DNA of 28,362 bases from JAHJGG01 sp041658785. GTDB taxonomy: Bacteria > Patescibacteriota > Patescibacteriia > Magasanikbacterales > UBA922. The DNA is taken from positions 1-28,362 of the forward strand of contig JBAZZL010000012.1 in assembly GCA_041658785.1 (NCBI GenBank). Direction: 5' to 3'. A model generated the notes under the pieces. That model searched no databases and was not told the origin of the DNA. It saw only the letters and a list, made by a program, of their open reading frames with translations. This document shows positions 15,301-24,134 of the stretch, piece by piece. Within the stretch, counting starts at the first letter, position 1. Every line of letters begins with the position of its first letter. Made by a program: the position numbers and the translations under genes.

Positions 15301-15764
15301 CAACCGTGGGTTATTCTTATATGCTCAAACTGAATCACATGGTTGAAGACAAAATCCACCAACGATCTATCGGCCCATACAGCCTTATTACCCAGCAACC
15401 GTTGGGAGGAAAGGCCCAATTTGGCGGCCAACGTTTTGGAGAGATGGAAGTCTGGGCGCTGGAGGCGTATGGAGCGGCGCATACTTTGCAAGAAATTTTG
15501 ACCATCAAATCTGATGATGTGCCAGGACGTTCAAAGGCTTATGAAGCGCTAATCAAAGGCGAACAAATTACGCGAGTTAATATACCTGAATCATTTAATG
15601 TGCTAGTCCGAGAATTGAAAGGACTGGCTCTTGACGTAAAATTATTAAAGCAAGTTGAAGACGGCAGCTATATATTGGCGCAAGATTTTGCCGAGCGCAA
15701 AAAGAAAGAAAGAGACGGCGCGCTAGAGATGCGGCCGGTTCCGGATGATAAGATGGCTGAATAA
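12324..15764 (+). CDS. rpoB: DNA-directed RNA polymerase subunit beta
   Basis: 1146 residues, complete, within the usual range for bacteria without large lineage-specific insertions (E. coli has 1342). Together with beta' it forms the catalytic core of RNA polymerase. The rifampicin-binding segment is at residues 390-413 and retains the residues equivalent to E. coli Q513 (Q395), D516 (D398), H526 (H408) and S531 (S413). The positions equivalent to N518 and S522 are I400 and A404. The segments ATPEGPNIGL and GDKMAGRHGNKG (885-896) and the C-terminal ESFNVLVRELKGL are present. The start follows AAATAT with no Shine-Dalgarno site. rplJ and rplL, the common upstream neighbours, are absent. rpoC follows after 38 nt. 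Confidence 0.98.
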   Translation: MPAYKRQPLKQTQRLFFSEIKEAVPGDNLVESQHTSYDWFLKTGIQELFDEISPITDFTGRDLELYFEDYYFDDPKFEEVACREKNITYESPLRVNVKLANKRTGEENQQEIYLGDIPIMTDRGTFVVNGIERVVVSQLIRSPGAFFTASNVRGRNYYGAKIIPNRGAWIEIETDQNNVIWIKVDRKRKVAATSLLRAFGCSANEEILGFFQDVNNHPNIDFIEATLKKDAAHSVDEGLIEVYKRIRPGDLATADNAKSLIQAMFFNFDRYDLGRVGVYKFNTKFSLGLSGSQFDEKSERVLSLEKLLLVLKEVVRLNVTQEDPDDIDHLGNRRVRAVGELVQNRFRVGMARMERIIKDRMSTYELDSLTPNKLINARPVIGAVREFFMSSQLSQFMDQINPLAELEHKRRISALGPGGLSRDRAGFEVRDVHTTHYGRVCPIATPEGPNIGLVGHLAIFSKINSFGFLETPYNKVVHEVPNEAHFTEGEIAREKIDGVIEYGEKIDAEIAKKIEKTKQKTVKVKPRVTNEVVYLNSFEEERVITASATTPIDENDFILGERVSARVHGKPTTAFVDEIDYIDVSSNQILSVATGLIPFLEHDDATRALMGTNMQRQAVPCIMPDAPLVGTGMEKKAAWNSGYVIFAKDDGEITAVDSSQIELTTKKGEVVNHKMSKFVRSNASSSINQRPTVALGQKVKKGQPLCDGPAIKDGELALGKNVLVAYMVWGGYNYEDAIIISERLVHRDAYTSIHIEDYVCDVRETKLGPEIVTSDIPNVSEEKLKNLDSEGVVRVGAEVHSGDILVGKITPKGETELTPEERLLRAIFGEKARDVRDSSLYLEHGEHGKVIDVKVFSTEDGDKLQPGVIKQIQVTVADMRKVQVGDKMAGRHGNKGVISRAVPIEDMPFLEDGTPVDIILSPLGVISRMNLGQLLEIHLGLAANSLGYKVASPVLSGINEDQIKAELEKAGFPTDGQLQLYDGRTGEAFDHKTTVGYSYMLKLNHMVEDKIHQRSIGPYSLITQQPLGGKAQFGGQRFGEMEVWALEAYGAAHTLQEILTIKSDDVPGRSKAYEALIKGEQITRVNIPESFNVLVRELKGLALDVKLLKQVEDGSYILAQDFAERKKKERDGALEMRPVPDDKMAE

Positions 15765-15802
15765 AAAAATGATTTATCAATTATTCTTCAATAATTAATA
15801 TT

Positions 15803-18800
15803 ATGTCTCGCGAAATATATACAAACGACTTTGACGCAATGTCCCTCGGCGTTGCCTCGCCAGAGGTTATCCATAGCTGGTCTTATGGCGAGGTAACTAA
15901 ACCAGAAACCATAAACTACCGCACCCAGAAACCGGAGAAAGGCGGACTATTCGCCGAAGAAATTTTTGGACCGACAAAAGATTGGGAGTGCTATTGCGGC
16001 AAATATAAAAAAATTCGCTACAAAGGAATTGTGTGCGACAAGTGCGGGGTAGAAGTAACCCACTCACTGGTTCGGAGAGAGCGGATGGGCCATATAGAAC
16101 TGGCAACCCCAGTGGCGCATATTTGGTTTTTGCGTTCAATTCCGTCAAAGATCGGGCTCCTGCTGAATTTATCAATTCAATCAATTGAAAAAGTCGTATA
16201 TTTTGCTTCTTTTATTATTACTAGAGTCAATGAAGAAGGGAAGAAAGAAGCTCAAGAGGCGCTGAAAAAAGAGTACAAATCAAAAAAGAAACAGATCGAA
16301 AGCGAACGGGAGCGTCTGCTGGCAGAAGCCGCGGAGCAAAAGAAAGGAAAGAGAGCTTTGAAAGAAGTCAACACAATTTATGATAGAAAAGCCAAAGGAT
16401 TGGATGAGGATTTTGAAAATGCGCAAGAAGAATTCAAGGAAATTGAGGTGTTGAATATTGTTTCAGAGAATCGTTATCAAGAGCTGTCATTGCGCTGTGG
16501 CCACCTGTTTGACGCCCAAATCGGAGCGGGGGCGATTCGGATGTTATTGGAGAAGCTGAATCTGGGAAAGACAATTGAGAGGCTGAAAGAGGAAATACAA
16601 AAAAGCAAGGGAGCGAAAAGAGAGCGGATGATTCGGAGAGTGAAGATTATGTCCAGCTTGCATAAAAATAATATCAAGCCAGAATGGATGATCCTAGCAA
16701 CCGTTCCGGTGGTTCCGCCAGACTTGCGTCCAATGGTAGCGCTTGACGGCGGCCGTTTTGCCACGAGCGATCTCAATGATTTGTATCGGCGAGTGATCAA
16801 TCGAAACAACCGCCTGAAGCGCCTCATAGACCTGAATGCGCCGGAAGTGATTTGCAGAAACGAAAAAAGGATGTTGCAAGAAGCGGTGGACGCATTGATT
16901 GATAACAACGCGCGCTCCAGCAAGACAGTAACAGCGTCAACCGGACAAAAGCGCCAGCTTCGTTCTTTGGCAGATATCCTGAAAGGAAAGCAGGGCAGGT
17001 TTAGACAAAACTTGCTGGGCAAACGGGTAGATTATTCAGGGCGTTCGGTAATAGTCGTCGGTCCCAAATTAAGCATTGACGAGTGCGGTATTCCAAAGCG
17101 AATGGCGCTTGAGCTGTTTAAACCTTTTGTGATGTCGCAGATCATCAAACGCGAGTACGCGCATAATGTGAGAAGCGCGTCTCGCTTCATAGAATCCAAT
17201 GCTCCGGAAGTGTGGGACATATTGGAAGAAATTACCAACAACACGAGGGTGCTCTTGAATCGCGCGCCCACGCTTCACCGTCTTGGCATACAAGCATTCA
17301 AGCCGCAATTGATAGAAGGAAAAGCCATTCGCCTGCATCCATTGGTGTGTACCGCGTTTAACGCGGATTTTGACGGAGATCAGATGGCGGTACATGTCCC
17401 GCTAACTGATGAGGCAAAATGGGAAGCAGAAAATTTGATGGCAGCAGAGAAGAATTTATTGAAGCCGGCCACTGGCGCTCCGGTTGTCACGCCTCAGCAA
17501 GACATTGCTCTTGGTTGTTATTACTTGTCAAAATATAGCCAGGATGATACCGCGGAAGTAAAGAAATTTTTCTCCAACATAAAAGAAGCGAAGTTTGCGT
17601 ACATGAATCGTAAAATAATCCTGAAGGAAAGAATTAAAGTCCGGTTTGATGATTTGTCAAAATTCCCAGAGGGAGAAGGACGCATTATTGAGACATGTTT
17701 GGGCAGAATTCTTATTAATGAAATATTGCCGAATAAACTGCCGTATTATAACGAGCCGATTACCAAGAAGCATCTGGGAGCAATTATAAAATTATTGCTT
17801 GAATTTTATGGACAAGAGGAAACAGCGCTTATCCTTGATAAGATAAAAAATCTTGGCTTTAAGTATGTTACCAAATCTGGATATTCACTCGGAATGGATG
17901 ATTTTGGCAAGATAGAAGAAAAGAAGGATCTGTTGGAAGAAGGCGATAAAGAAGTACAAATTGCCGAAGAGCAATATCAACAAGGACTTTTGACTGATTC
18001 GGAAAGACATAGCAAAGTTCTAGAGATTTGGACCAGAATTAAAGATCAAGTAGTATCGCACAACAAAGAAGCGCTTGATCGCGATAAGTCGGTATTTGCC
18101 ATGATTGATTCCGGAGCGCGCGGTTCGTGGGGACAGCTCGGCCAGGTAATAGGAATGAAAGGCTTGGTCGCATCTCCTTCCGGAGAAATCATTGAATTGC
18201 CGGTAAAAGGAAATTTCAAAGAAGGCTTTGATGTGTTGGAGTTTTTTATTTCAAGCCATGGGACAAGAAAAGGCTTGTCAGATACGGCGCTCCGAACCGC
18301 GAATGCCGGATATCTTACCAGGCGTTTGGTAGATGTGGCGCAGGATGTGGTGGTCTTGTCGGAAGATTGCGGGGATGCCAATGGAGAGATATTTACAAAA
18401 GAACAGTCCGAGCAGATGGGAGAACCGCTGGCAGATCGTGTATTTGGCCGTTTTGTGCTTGAGGATGTCAAAGATGGCAGAAAGAAAATTGTGAAAGCGG
18501 GAGAAGCGGTAACTCAAGAAGCGGCGCGTCAGATAGAATCAGCCGGAATTGAACAGGTGCATGTCAGAAGCGTTTTGCAGTGCAAGCTGCCAAAAGGAGT
18601 CTGTGTAAAGTGTTATGGATATGACCTGGCGCACAACAAAGTAGTAAAGAAGGGCGTGGCGGTTGGTATCATTGCGGCGCAATCTATCGGCGAGCCCGGA
18701 ACGCAATTGACAATGAGAACTTTCCATCTGGGCGGTATTGCCGGCGGCGGCGATATTACCCAAGGTCTGCCGCGCGTGGAGGAATTATTTGAAGCCAGAA

Positions 18801-19705
18801 ATCCCAAACGCAAGGCCATGCTTTCTGAAGTTGAAGGGACGGTTGAAATAGAAGACGCGGATGGGAAAATTATTACTAGTCCAAGCGGCCGGAAGATATT
18901 TGAAGGAAGGCGCGGTCAAAAAATTATCAAAGTCCACTTTGAGGGAATGGATGAAATGGATATCGTGGTCAGAAAAGCGGATGATATCAAGGTTGAGGAC
19001 GGCCAAAATGTCAAAAAAGGCGAGACAATTTTGGTACGCGGCGCTTCCGGAGAAAATATCAAGGCAGAATATACCGGCGCAATCCGCTTTGATGGCAATA
19101 AAATTACCCTTTCATATCAGGGAAGGCATACCAAGGAGTATGTTATTCCAATTGGATACAAGTTGTGGGCAAAGAGCGGCGATCAGGTTAAAAAAGGAGA
19201 CCAGCTCACTGAAGGAAGCATAAATTTGAAAGAACTTCACCAGCTAAAAGGACGCGACGCTGTACAGCGTTATATATTGTCTGAAATACAAGAGATATAC
19301 GCTTCTCAAGGACAACGTTTAAATGACAAACATGTTGAAATTATTATCAGGCAGATGTTTAGCCGCGTTTATGTGGAAGATTCCGGAGATTCTGATCTTT
19401 TGCCAGGGGAAACTGTGGAAAAAGCGCAGATGATGATGGCGAATAAAGATGTCAAAAAAGAAAACGGAAAGCCTGCTGACGGCCGTGAGTTATTTTTGGG
19501 AATCAGCAAGGTGTCGCTTTCCACGCAAAGCTTCTTATCCGCGGCCTCTTTCCAAGAGACAGCCCGAGTATTAATCAACGCGGCGATTACCGGGAAGATA
19601 GATTATCTCGCCGGTTTGAAAGAAAATGTAATTATTGGGCGGTTGATTCCGGTGGGGACAGGGTTTAAGGAAGAACCGCGGCCGCTCAAGAATCTTACTG
19701 CTTGA
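15803..19705 (+). CDS. rpoC: DNA-directed RNA polymerase subunit beta'
   Basis: 1300 residues, complete. The catalytic NADFDGDQMAVH motif is at 520-531, with D522, D524 and D526 binding the active-site magnesium. The N-terminal zinc site is C63, C65, C78 and C81; the second is C856, C927, C934 and C937. The trigger-loop and bridge-helix regions are intact (for example GIIAAQSIGEPGTQLTMRTF), as is the C-terminal segment that contacts omega. The start follows AATATT without a Shine-Dalgarno sequence. It ends in TGA, which shows UGA is a stop here. Co-transcribed with rpoB and closed by the terminator at 19732-19760. Confidence 0.98.
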   Translation: MSREIYTNDFDAMSLGVASPEVIHSWSYGEVTKPETINYRTQKPEKGGLFAEEIFGPTKDWECYCGKYKKIRYKGIVCDKCGVEVTHSLVRRERMGHIELATPVAHIWFLRSIPSKIGLLLNLSIQSIEKVVYFASFIITRVNEEGKKEAQEALKKEYKSKKKQIESERERLLAEAAEQKKGKRALKEVNTIYDRKAKGLDEDFENAQEEFKEIEVLNIVSENRYQELSLRCGHLFDAQIGAGAIRMLLEKLNLGKTIERLKEEIQKSKGAKRERMIRRVKIMSSLHKNNIKPEWMILATVPVVPPDLRPMVALDGGRFATSDLNDLYRRVINRNNRLKRLIDLNAPEVICRNEKRMLQEAVDALIDNNARSSKTVTASTGQKRQLRSLADILKGKQGRFRQNLLGKRVDYSGRSVIVVGPKLSIDECGIPKRMALELFKPFVMSQIIKREYAHNVRSASRFIESNAPEVWDILEEITNNTRVLLNRAPTLHRLGIQAFKPQLIEGKAIRLHPLVCTAFNADFDGDQMAVHVPLTDEAKWEAENLMAAEKNLLKPATGAPVVTPQQDIALGCYYLSKYSQDDTAEVKKFFSNIKEAKFAYMNRKIILKERIKVRFDDLSKFPEGEGRIIETCLGRILINEILPNKLPYYNEPITKKHLGAIIKLLLEFYGQEETALILDKIKNLGFKYVTKSGYSLGMDDFGKIEEKKDLLEEGDKEVQIAEEQYQQGLLTDSERHSKVLEIWTRIKDQVVSHNKEALDRDKSVFAMIDSGARGSWGQLGQVIGMKGLVASPSGEIIELPVKGNFKEGFDVLEFFISSHGTRKGLSDTALRTANAGYLTRRLVDVAQDVVVLSEDCGDANGEIFTKEQSEQMGEPLADRVFGRFVLEDVKDGRKKIVKAGEAVTQEAARQIESAGIEQVHVRSVLQCKLPKGVCVKCYGYDLAHNKVVKKGVAVGIIAAQSIGEPGTQLTMRTFHLGGIAGGGDITQGLPRVEELFEARNPKRKAMLSEVEGTVEIEDADGKIITSPSGRKIFEGRRGQKIIKVHFEGMDEMDIVVRKADDIKVEDGQNVKKGETILVRGASGENIKAEYTGAIRFDGNKITLSYQGRHTKEYVIPIGYKLWAKSGDQVKKGDQLTEGSINLKELHQLKGRDAVQRYILSEIQEIYASQGQRLNDKHVEIIIRQMFSRVYVEDSGDSDLLPGETVEKAQMMMANKDVKKENGKPADGRELFLGISKVSLSTQSFLSAASFQETARVLINAAITGKIDYLAGLKENVIIGRLIPVGTGFKEEPRPLKNLTA

Positions 19706-19731
19706 TTTGATTCAGAAGATGCCATTAAATT

Positions 19732-19760
19732 ACAAAACCCGCTGATGAGGCGGGTTTTGT
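19732..19760. terminator. Bidirectional intrinsic terminator between rpoC and gatB
   Basis: ACAAAACCCGC (19732-19742) pairs perfectly with GCGGGTTTTGT (19750-19760) around a 7-nt loop. The arms supply T-tracts on both strands, so it serves rpoBC on the plus strand and gatB on the minus strand. Confidence 0.88.
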
Positions 19761-19770
19761 CGTAATAGAT

Positions 19771-21324
19771 TTATCGTGATTGCATTTTACGCAATTTATC
19801 TTTTAATAGCTTCTCCGCTACTTTTGGATCGGCGCTGCCTTCAGTCGCTTTCATTATCATACCGATTAAAAATTTCAAAACCGCTTTTTTACCGGCTTTG
19901 TACTGTTCAACTTGATCTTGGTGGCTCTTGATTACATCATCAGCCACCGAGCTGATTTTATTTTCGTCAGTAATTTGGCCAAAGCCTTTGTCTTCCATAA
20001 TATGCGTCGGATCTTTGTCTTGGTCAGAGCCGCACATAATGAGGAGTGTTTTATAGGCATTGGTTGAGTTTATCCTTCCGTTATAAATCAGGGCGATCAA
20101 TTCGGCAAAATTTTCCGCTGAAAAAGCCGCCGCCGTAATATCCTTTTTTTTTTCTTTCAAAATTCCGGTTAGTTTGCTGGTAATCCAGCCGCCAGCCAAG
20201 CGGGCGATTTTTTGAGGAATGTTTTCAGCTTTATTTTTTGATTCAGGGAGCGAGTCCAGCCATTCGTTGAGTTCGCTCATTACTTCTTCAACAAAGTTTG
20301 CCCAGTTTTTATCGTCAGTCAATATCTTGGCATCAGCATAAGAAAAACCATACTCCTCGTGAAATCGCGCGCGTTTGACTTGCGGCAGTTCAGGCAGTTC
20401 AATCTTGCCAGCGATCTTGATTGGGTGAAAAGGAGGAATATCTGGTTCGGGAAAGTAGCGATAGTCGGCCGAAGTTTCTTTCACTCGTTGCAAAATTGTC
20501 TCTTCTTTATTTTCATCCCATCCCCGGGTTTCCTGCCCCCAGGTTTTGCCAGCTTCTAATAATTTAGTCTGCCGGTCAATTTCAAATTGAATCGCTTTTT
20601 CCACCGCTCGAAATGAGTTGATGTTTTTTACTTCTACCTTGGAGTTAAGCTGGTAATCACCCAGCGGTTTTACAATGCCGTCCACGATTTCAAACTTTCC
20701 CGCTTCTTGCGCCGAAACATTGGCTTCGCACCGCAGGTGCCCTTTCTCCATGTCCGCGTCAGACACATCCAATGCCCGAAATAAAACACGCAATTCTTGG
20801 CAGTATAATTTTGCCTCCAGGGCTGATTTGAAATCCGGCTCCGTAACAATTTCCACCAGAGGCGTGCCGGCGCGATTAAAGTCAACGAACGTTTCGCCAT
20901 TACTCCCATGCGTCAACTTGGCAGTGTCTTCTTCCAGATGAACTCGTCCAATATTGATTTTGGCTTCTTCGCGGATGTTTTTTTCCAACAAAAATTTGAG
21001 ATTAATAAATCCATGTTCAGCGATTGGTTCATCAAATTGGGAAATTTGGTAGGCCTTTGGCAAATCGGGATAAAAATAATGCTTGCGGTCAAATTTAGAA
21101 AGCTTGCGGATCTGGCAATTGAGCGCTTTGCCAATGAGTACTGTCCACTCAATTGCTTTTTTATTTGGCGCCGGCAATGTTCCGGGATGAGCCAGACAAA
21201 TTTCGCAGACATTTACGTTTGGTTTCGCCAAATCAGGATCATTTTTACAGCCGCAAAACATTTTGCTTTTTGTTTTAAGCTCTACATGCACTTCCATACC
21301 AATTACCGGAGTGAAATTTGGCAT
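19771..21324 (-). CDS. gatB: Aspartyl/glutamyl-tRNA(Asn/Gln) amidotransferase subunit B
   Basis: 517 residues, complete. GatB is the subunit of the GatCAB complex that phosphorylates misacylated Glu-tRNA(Gln) or Asp-tRNA(Asn) and uses ammonia from GatA to amidate it. The N-terminal signature is clear (IGMEVHVELKTKSKMFC). Zinc-site cysteines C24, C26, C40 and C43 are present, followed by AHPGTLPAPNK and DLPKAYQISQFDEPI. The C-terminal YqeY-like domain (about 370-517) is intact. gatA and gatC are not in the window, so the complex is encoded at separate loci. Co-transcribed with the membrane gene 18 nt upstream. Confidence 0.96.
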   Translation of the reverse strand: MPNFTPVIGMEVHVELKTKSKMFCGCKNDPDLAKPNVNVCEICLAHPGTLPAPNKKAIEWTVLIGKALNCQIRKLSKFDRKHYFYPDLPKAYQISQFDEPIAEHGFINLKFLLEKNIREEAKINIGRVHLEEDTAKLTHGSNGETFVDFNRAGTPLVEIVTEPDFKSALEAKLYCQELRVLFRALDVSDADMEKGHLRCEANVSAQEAGKFEIVDGIVKPLGDYQLNSKVEVKNINSFRAVEKAIQFEIDRQTKLLEAGKTWGQETRGWDENKEETILQRVKETSADYRYFPEPDIPPFHPIKIAGKIELPELPQVKRARFHEEYGFSYADAKILTDDKNWANFVEEVMSELNEWLDSLPESKNKAENIPQKIARLAGGWITSKLTGILKEKKKDITAAAFSAENFAELIALIYNGRINSTNAYKTLLIMCGSDQDKDPTHIMEDKGFGQITDENKISSVADDVIKSHQDQVEQYKAGKKAVLKFLIGMIMKATEGSADPKVAEKLLKDKLRKMQSR

Positions 21325-21342
21325 AAACAGGTTTTTTATACA

Positions 21343-22107
21343 TTATTTGGCTGGTGGTAATTTTTTCGGCGCGACTATTTTGTTTGGAGTTTTTTTCAAC
21401 TCAAGATAGAGGATGGTCGTCGCGGCAGTCGTAAGAGGCACAAAGAACAGGTTTGCTATCGTAGTGAAAAGGCCGGCAAATAAGAGAGCGATAGCGCTAT
21501 TTCCCAAAAAACCAAAGATTAAAGCAACAATCCATTGCGCGATAGAAGCAGTTGCGCCAAATACAAATCCAGGAGCGAACAGTCTCCAAAAGACCGCAAA
21601 CCATCTGTTTTTTACAAGTTTTCTACTCTCCTTTAGCGATGCCATGACCTTGTGTTCATCTAGCGCGATAGCATAAAAGGAGAACGCAAACCACAGGGAG
21701 AATATAATGCCGGGAATTATCAAGAGAAGAAGACCGCCAAATACGATTGCCATGACCAAAAGAAGCGCGAGAACAGATGGAATAATAAGTTTTGTTGCCT
21801 TTTTCAATTCATCCATGATTGCCCCTGGCGCGGAGCCTTGATAGCGAGCGGAAATCGCCCTAAGGAAAGCAATGGAAAACCAGATACTGGCGATGGAAGC
21901 GACGATGGCAACAGGGACAAACGGATAAAATCCTCGGGTTATGCGCGCGCTGTCGCCGATTATTTCTATCGGCTTAAAGATCAACTGGGCGGTAATGATA
22001 AGCATGGTGGAAATAAGGTAAAGGCCCGCGTACCTAAAAAAGAGCTGCCAATTTTTTTTATATAACTCTATTGATTTAAAGATAATTTCTCCAGCTTTGA
22101 TGAGCAT
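21343..22107 (-). CDS. Multi-spanning membrane protein, GPDPase-membrane-domain/YciC-like
   Basis: 254 residues with about six hydrophobic segments (roughly 25-45, 65-90, 110-140, 140-155, 175-200 and 205-240). The stretch around 145-180, reading FYAIALDEHKVMASLKESRK and then NRWFAVFWRL, is the amphipathic signature seen in small bacterial membrane proteins of the YciC/DUF975/glycerophosphodiesterase membrane-domain type. The biochemical role is not established. A lysine- and proline-rich cytoplasmic tail ends the protein. It is upstream of gatB in the same unit and divergent from ldh. Confidence 0.7.
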   Translation of the reverse strand: MLIKAGEIIFKSIELYKKNWQLFFRYAGLYLISTMLIITAQLIFKPIEIIGDSARITRGFYPFVPVAIVASIASIWFSIAFLRAISARYQGSAPGAIMDELKKATKLIIPSVLALLLVMAIVFGGLLLLIIPGIIFSLWFAFSFYAIALDEHKVMASLKESRKLVKNRWFAVFWRLFAPGFVFGATASIAQWIVALIFGFLGNSAIALLFAGLFTTIANLFFVPLTTAATTILYLELKKTPNKIVAPKKLPPAK

Positions 22108-22232
22108 AATGGTTGGTTAGTAATTAATTAAGCGTTAATTTTGGCATGGTTGGCTGTTAAGTCGTATATTATTATATCAATAATCACGCGCTAATGCAAT
22201 TTATTGCGGGTATTTTTATTTTTTGAGTTTTT

Positions 22233-22241
22233 TGATATAAT
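22233..22241 (+). promoter_or_regulatory. Extended -10 promoter of ldh
   Basis: TGATATAAT fits an extended -10 (TG-N-TATAAT); a second TATAAT overlaps at 22241-22246. The -35 region is weak (T-rich). The start would lie about 30 nt before the ATG of ldh. Confidence 0.55.
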
Positions 22242-22280
22242 ATAATCGCGGCTAAATGATAACATCGATGACATTTTTTT

Positions 22281-23210
22281 ATGATAAAAAAAATAAGCAA
22301 GCCTCATTCAAAGATTGCCGTTATTGGCGCAGGAGCGGTTGGTTCCACTATAGCATATACCGCGGCCATAAAAAGTTTAGCTGCGGAAGTTATACTTATT
22401 GATCTTGATGAAGCCAAAGAAGGCGGACAAGCAATGGACATTGCTGACGGGCTCTGTTTTTTAGAAACTAGCCGCATAAAAGGCGCTGACTTTGAAGATG
22501 CCAGCAACGCTGATATCATAATAATTACTGCCGGCGCGGCGCAAAAAGAAGGCGAAACCAGGTTAGATCTGGCAGAAAAAAATAAGAAGATACTAAAATC
22601 AATTTTTAGCGGCATTGGGAAAATAAAAAATACCGCGGTGGTTATCATTGTTTCCAATCCGGTTGATGTTTTGACGCATCTTGCCCAAGAGATCGCCGGT
22701 CTCCCTTACGGGCAAGTATTGGGCAGCGGCACAGCGCTTGATACTGCCCGGCTGAAAACTGAATTGGGGCATCATTTTAGCGTTAGTCCGCACAATGTGC
22801 ACGGTTTTGTCTTGGGAGAACATGGGGATGGTGAATTTGTGGCATGGAGTTCTGTGTCTATCGCGGGCAGGCGCGTGGATCAGCTCAAAGGATTTGATAA
22901 AAAAATTGCCAAGGAAGTAGAAAGAAAAATTAGGCGTGAAGCCTATGAAATCATCAGCCGCAAGGGAGCGACCTATTTCGGCATTGCTCAGGTTGTCTCA
23001 TATATTATTGAAGCGATTTTATTTGATCAACGCATGATTTTTCCTGTTTCGGCGCGTCTAACAAACTGGAATGGCATTTCCGGGGTTTGCCTTGGCGCGC
23101 CAGCAGTGATTGGGCAGTGTGGGGTTGAGAGTCTCTGGCCGCTCCAACTGACTTCACAAGAAAAAATCAAGTTTAGAAAAACAGCCGACACAATAAGGCA
23201 GTATCTTTGA
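22281..23210 (+). CDS. ldh: L-lactate dehydrogenase
   Basis: 309 residues. It reduces pyruvate to L-lactate and regenerates NAD+, the expected end step of fermentation. The Rossmann motif GAGAVGS is at 16-22. The substrate-specificity position (residue 102 in standard numbering) is Q88, in AAQKEGETR, which marks lactate rather than malate dehydrogenase; MDH would have arginine. The mobile-loop arginine R94 and catalytic H181 (GEHGDGE) are present, and VLGSGTALDTARLK is typical of LDH. The start follows a T-run without a Shine-Dalgarno sequence and the stop is TGA. No clear terminator follows, and rplA downstream has its own promoter. Confidence 0.93.
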   Translation: MIKKISKPHSKIAVIGAGAVGSTIAYTAAIKSLAAEVILIDLDEAKEGGQAMDIADGLCFLETSRIKGADFEDASNADIIIITAGAAQKEGETRLDLAEKNKKILKSIFSGIGKIKNTAVVIIVSNPVDVLTHLAQEIAGLPYGQVLGSGTALDTARLKTELGHHFSVSPHNVHGFVLGEHGDGEFVAWSSVSIAGRRVDQLKGFDKKIAKEVERKIRREAYEIISRKGATYFGIAQVVSYIIEAILFDQRMIFPVSARLTNWNGISGVCLGAPAVIGQCGVESLWPLQLTSQEKIKFRKTADTIRQYL

Positions 23211-23258
23211 AACGGTTCCTGTAGCAGACATCCCCTGTTAAACATCATGTACATAAGC

Positions 23259-23287
23259 TTGACAAAATAAATATAGTATAGTATAAA
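23259..23287 (+). promoter_or_regulatory. Strong promoter of rplA
   Basis: A consensus TTGACA (23259-23264) and TATAAA (23282-23287) lie exactly 17 nt apart. Transcription from about 23294 gives a leader of about 155 nt before rplA. Confidence 0.8.
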
Positions 23288-23322
23288 TACGCCACCTTAA
23301 TTCACCATATCCATAATAACAA

Positions 23323-23343
23323 TTTTGGATTTTGGATTTTGAA
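23323..23343. repeat. Three heptamer units in the rplA leader
   Basis: TTTTGGA, TTTTGGA and TTTTGAA in exact register, related to the array at 11044-11064 before tRNA-fMet. Confidence 0.65.
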
Positions 23344-23353
23344 TTTATTAACC

Positions 23354-23386
23354 GTGGGACCCCGACCACTCGGGGGTTTGCACCAC
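23354..23386 (+). promoter_or_regulatory. Candidate L1 autoregulatory leader hairpin
   Basis: CCCCGA (23360-23365) pairs with TCGGGG (23370-23375) around loop CCAC. An outer GTGG (23354-23357) pairs with CCAC (23383-23386), leaving an asymmetric internal loop. L1 proteins generally repress their own mRNA through a stem with an asymmetric internal loop that mimics their 23S rRNA site, so the layout fits. I could not match the exact recognition bases. It could also be a weak terminator (GGGGGTTT), but the T-run is very short. Confidence 0.4.
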
Positions 23387-23449
23387 TAATAAAAATAACG
23401 CGCAATTCTAGTTTATCCGTAAATCAGGATTATCCGTTATCAGTAAGTT

Positions 23450-24127
23450 ATGTCAAAAAGAATGGCCGCGCTTAAGGCCAAAATAGATAAAACAAAAGTT
23501 CATTCAATTGACGAAGCAATCAAACTCGTCAAAGAAACCAGCAATGTCAAATTTGATGCCTCGGTCGAGGTGCACCTAAAGCTCGGCATTGACCCGAAGA
23601 AAGGCGAACAGCAGATTCGCTCTACGGTTGTGTTGCCGCACGGAACAGGGAAGACAAAAAAAGTGGCGGCGTTTGTCGGGTCAAATGATGAAAAAAAAGC
23701 AAGAGAAGCGGGCGCTGATTTGGTTTGCGGAGAGAGTGAGATAAAAAAAATAAAGGATACCGGGAAGATTGAATTTGATATCGCCGTGGCCACGCCGGAG
23801 ATGATGCCAAAGTTGGCCGCCGCCGCCAAAATACTTGGCCCAAAAGGCTTGATGCCTAATCCGAAAAGCGGCACAGTTGACGCGGATATTGCCAAAATAT
23901 TAAAAGAAATGAAAGCAGGGAAGATTGCCTTCAAAAATGATGATACCTGCAATATTCATCAAATTATTGGAAAAGTAAGTTTTGATGATTCCAAGCTAAA
24001 AGAAAATTTTGAAGTATTTATCGGCGCTGTTAAAAAAGTAAAGCCTGTCAGCGCCAAAGGGATTTATATCAAATCAGTGTATTTGACGAGCAGCATGGGA
24101 CCGAGCGTTAGAGTGTTGGCAGATTAA
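23450..24127 (+). CDS. rplA: 50S ribosomal protein L1
   Basis: 225 residues, complete. L1 binds 23S rRNA at the mobile L1 stalk near the E site and usually represses its own operon. The family signatures are present: LPHGTGKTKKVAAF (about 63-76), GLMPNPKSGTVDADI and KAGKIAFKNDDTCNIHQIIGK. rplK, the usual upstream neighbour, is absent, and the gene has its own promoter and structured leader. Its presence argues against the Parcubacteria sublineage reported to lack L1. The start ATG follows AAGTT without a Shine-Dalgarno site. Confidence 0.97.
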   Translation: MSKRMAALKAKIDKTKVHSIDEAIKLVKETSNVKFDASVEVHLKLGIDPKKGEQQIRSTVVLPHGTGKTKKVAAFVGSNDEKKAREAGADLVCGESEIKKIKDTGKIEFDIAVATPEMMPKLAAAAKILGPKGLMPNPKSGTVDADIAKILKEMKAGKIAFKNDDTCNIHQIIGKVSFDDSKLKENFEVFIGAVKKVKPVSAKGIYIKSVYLTSSMGPSVRVLAD

Positions 24128-24134
24128 AATGATT

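Noticed and set aside
22281..23210. Malate dehydrogenase
   Set aside because: Glutamine at the specificity position (Q88) and LDH-type loops point to lactate dehydrogenase.
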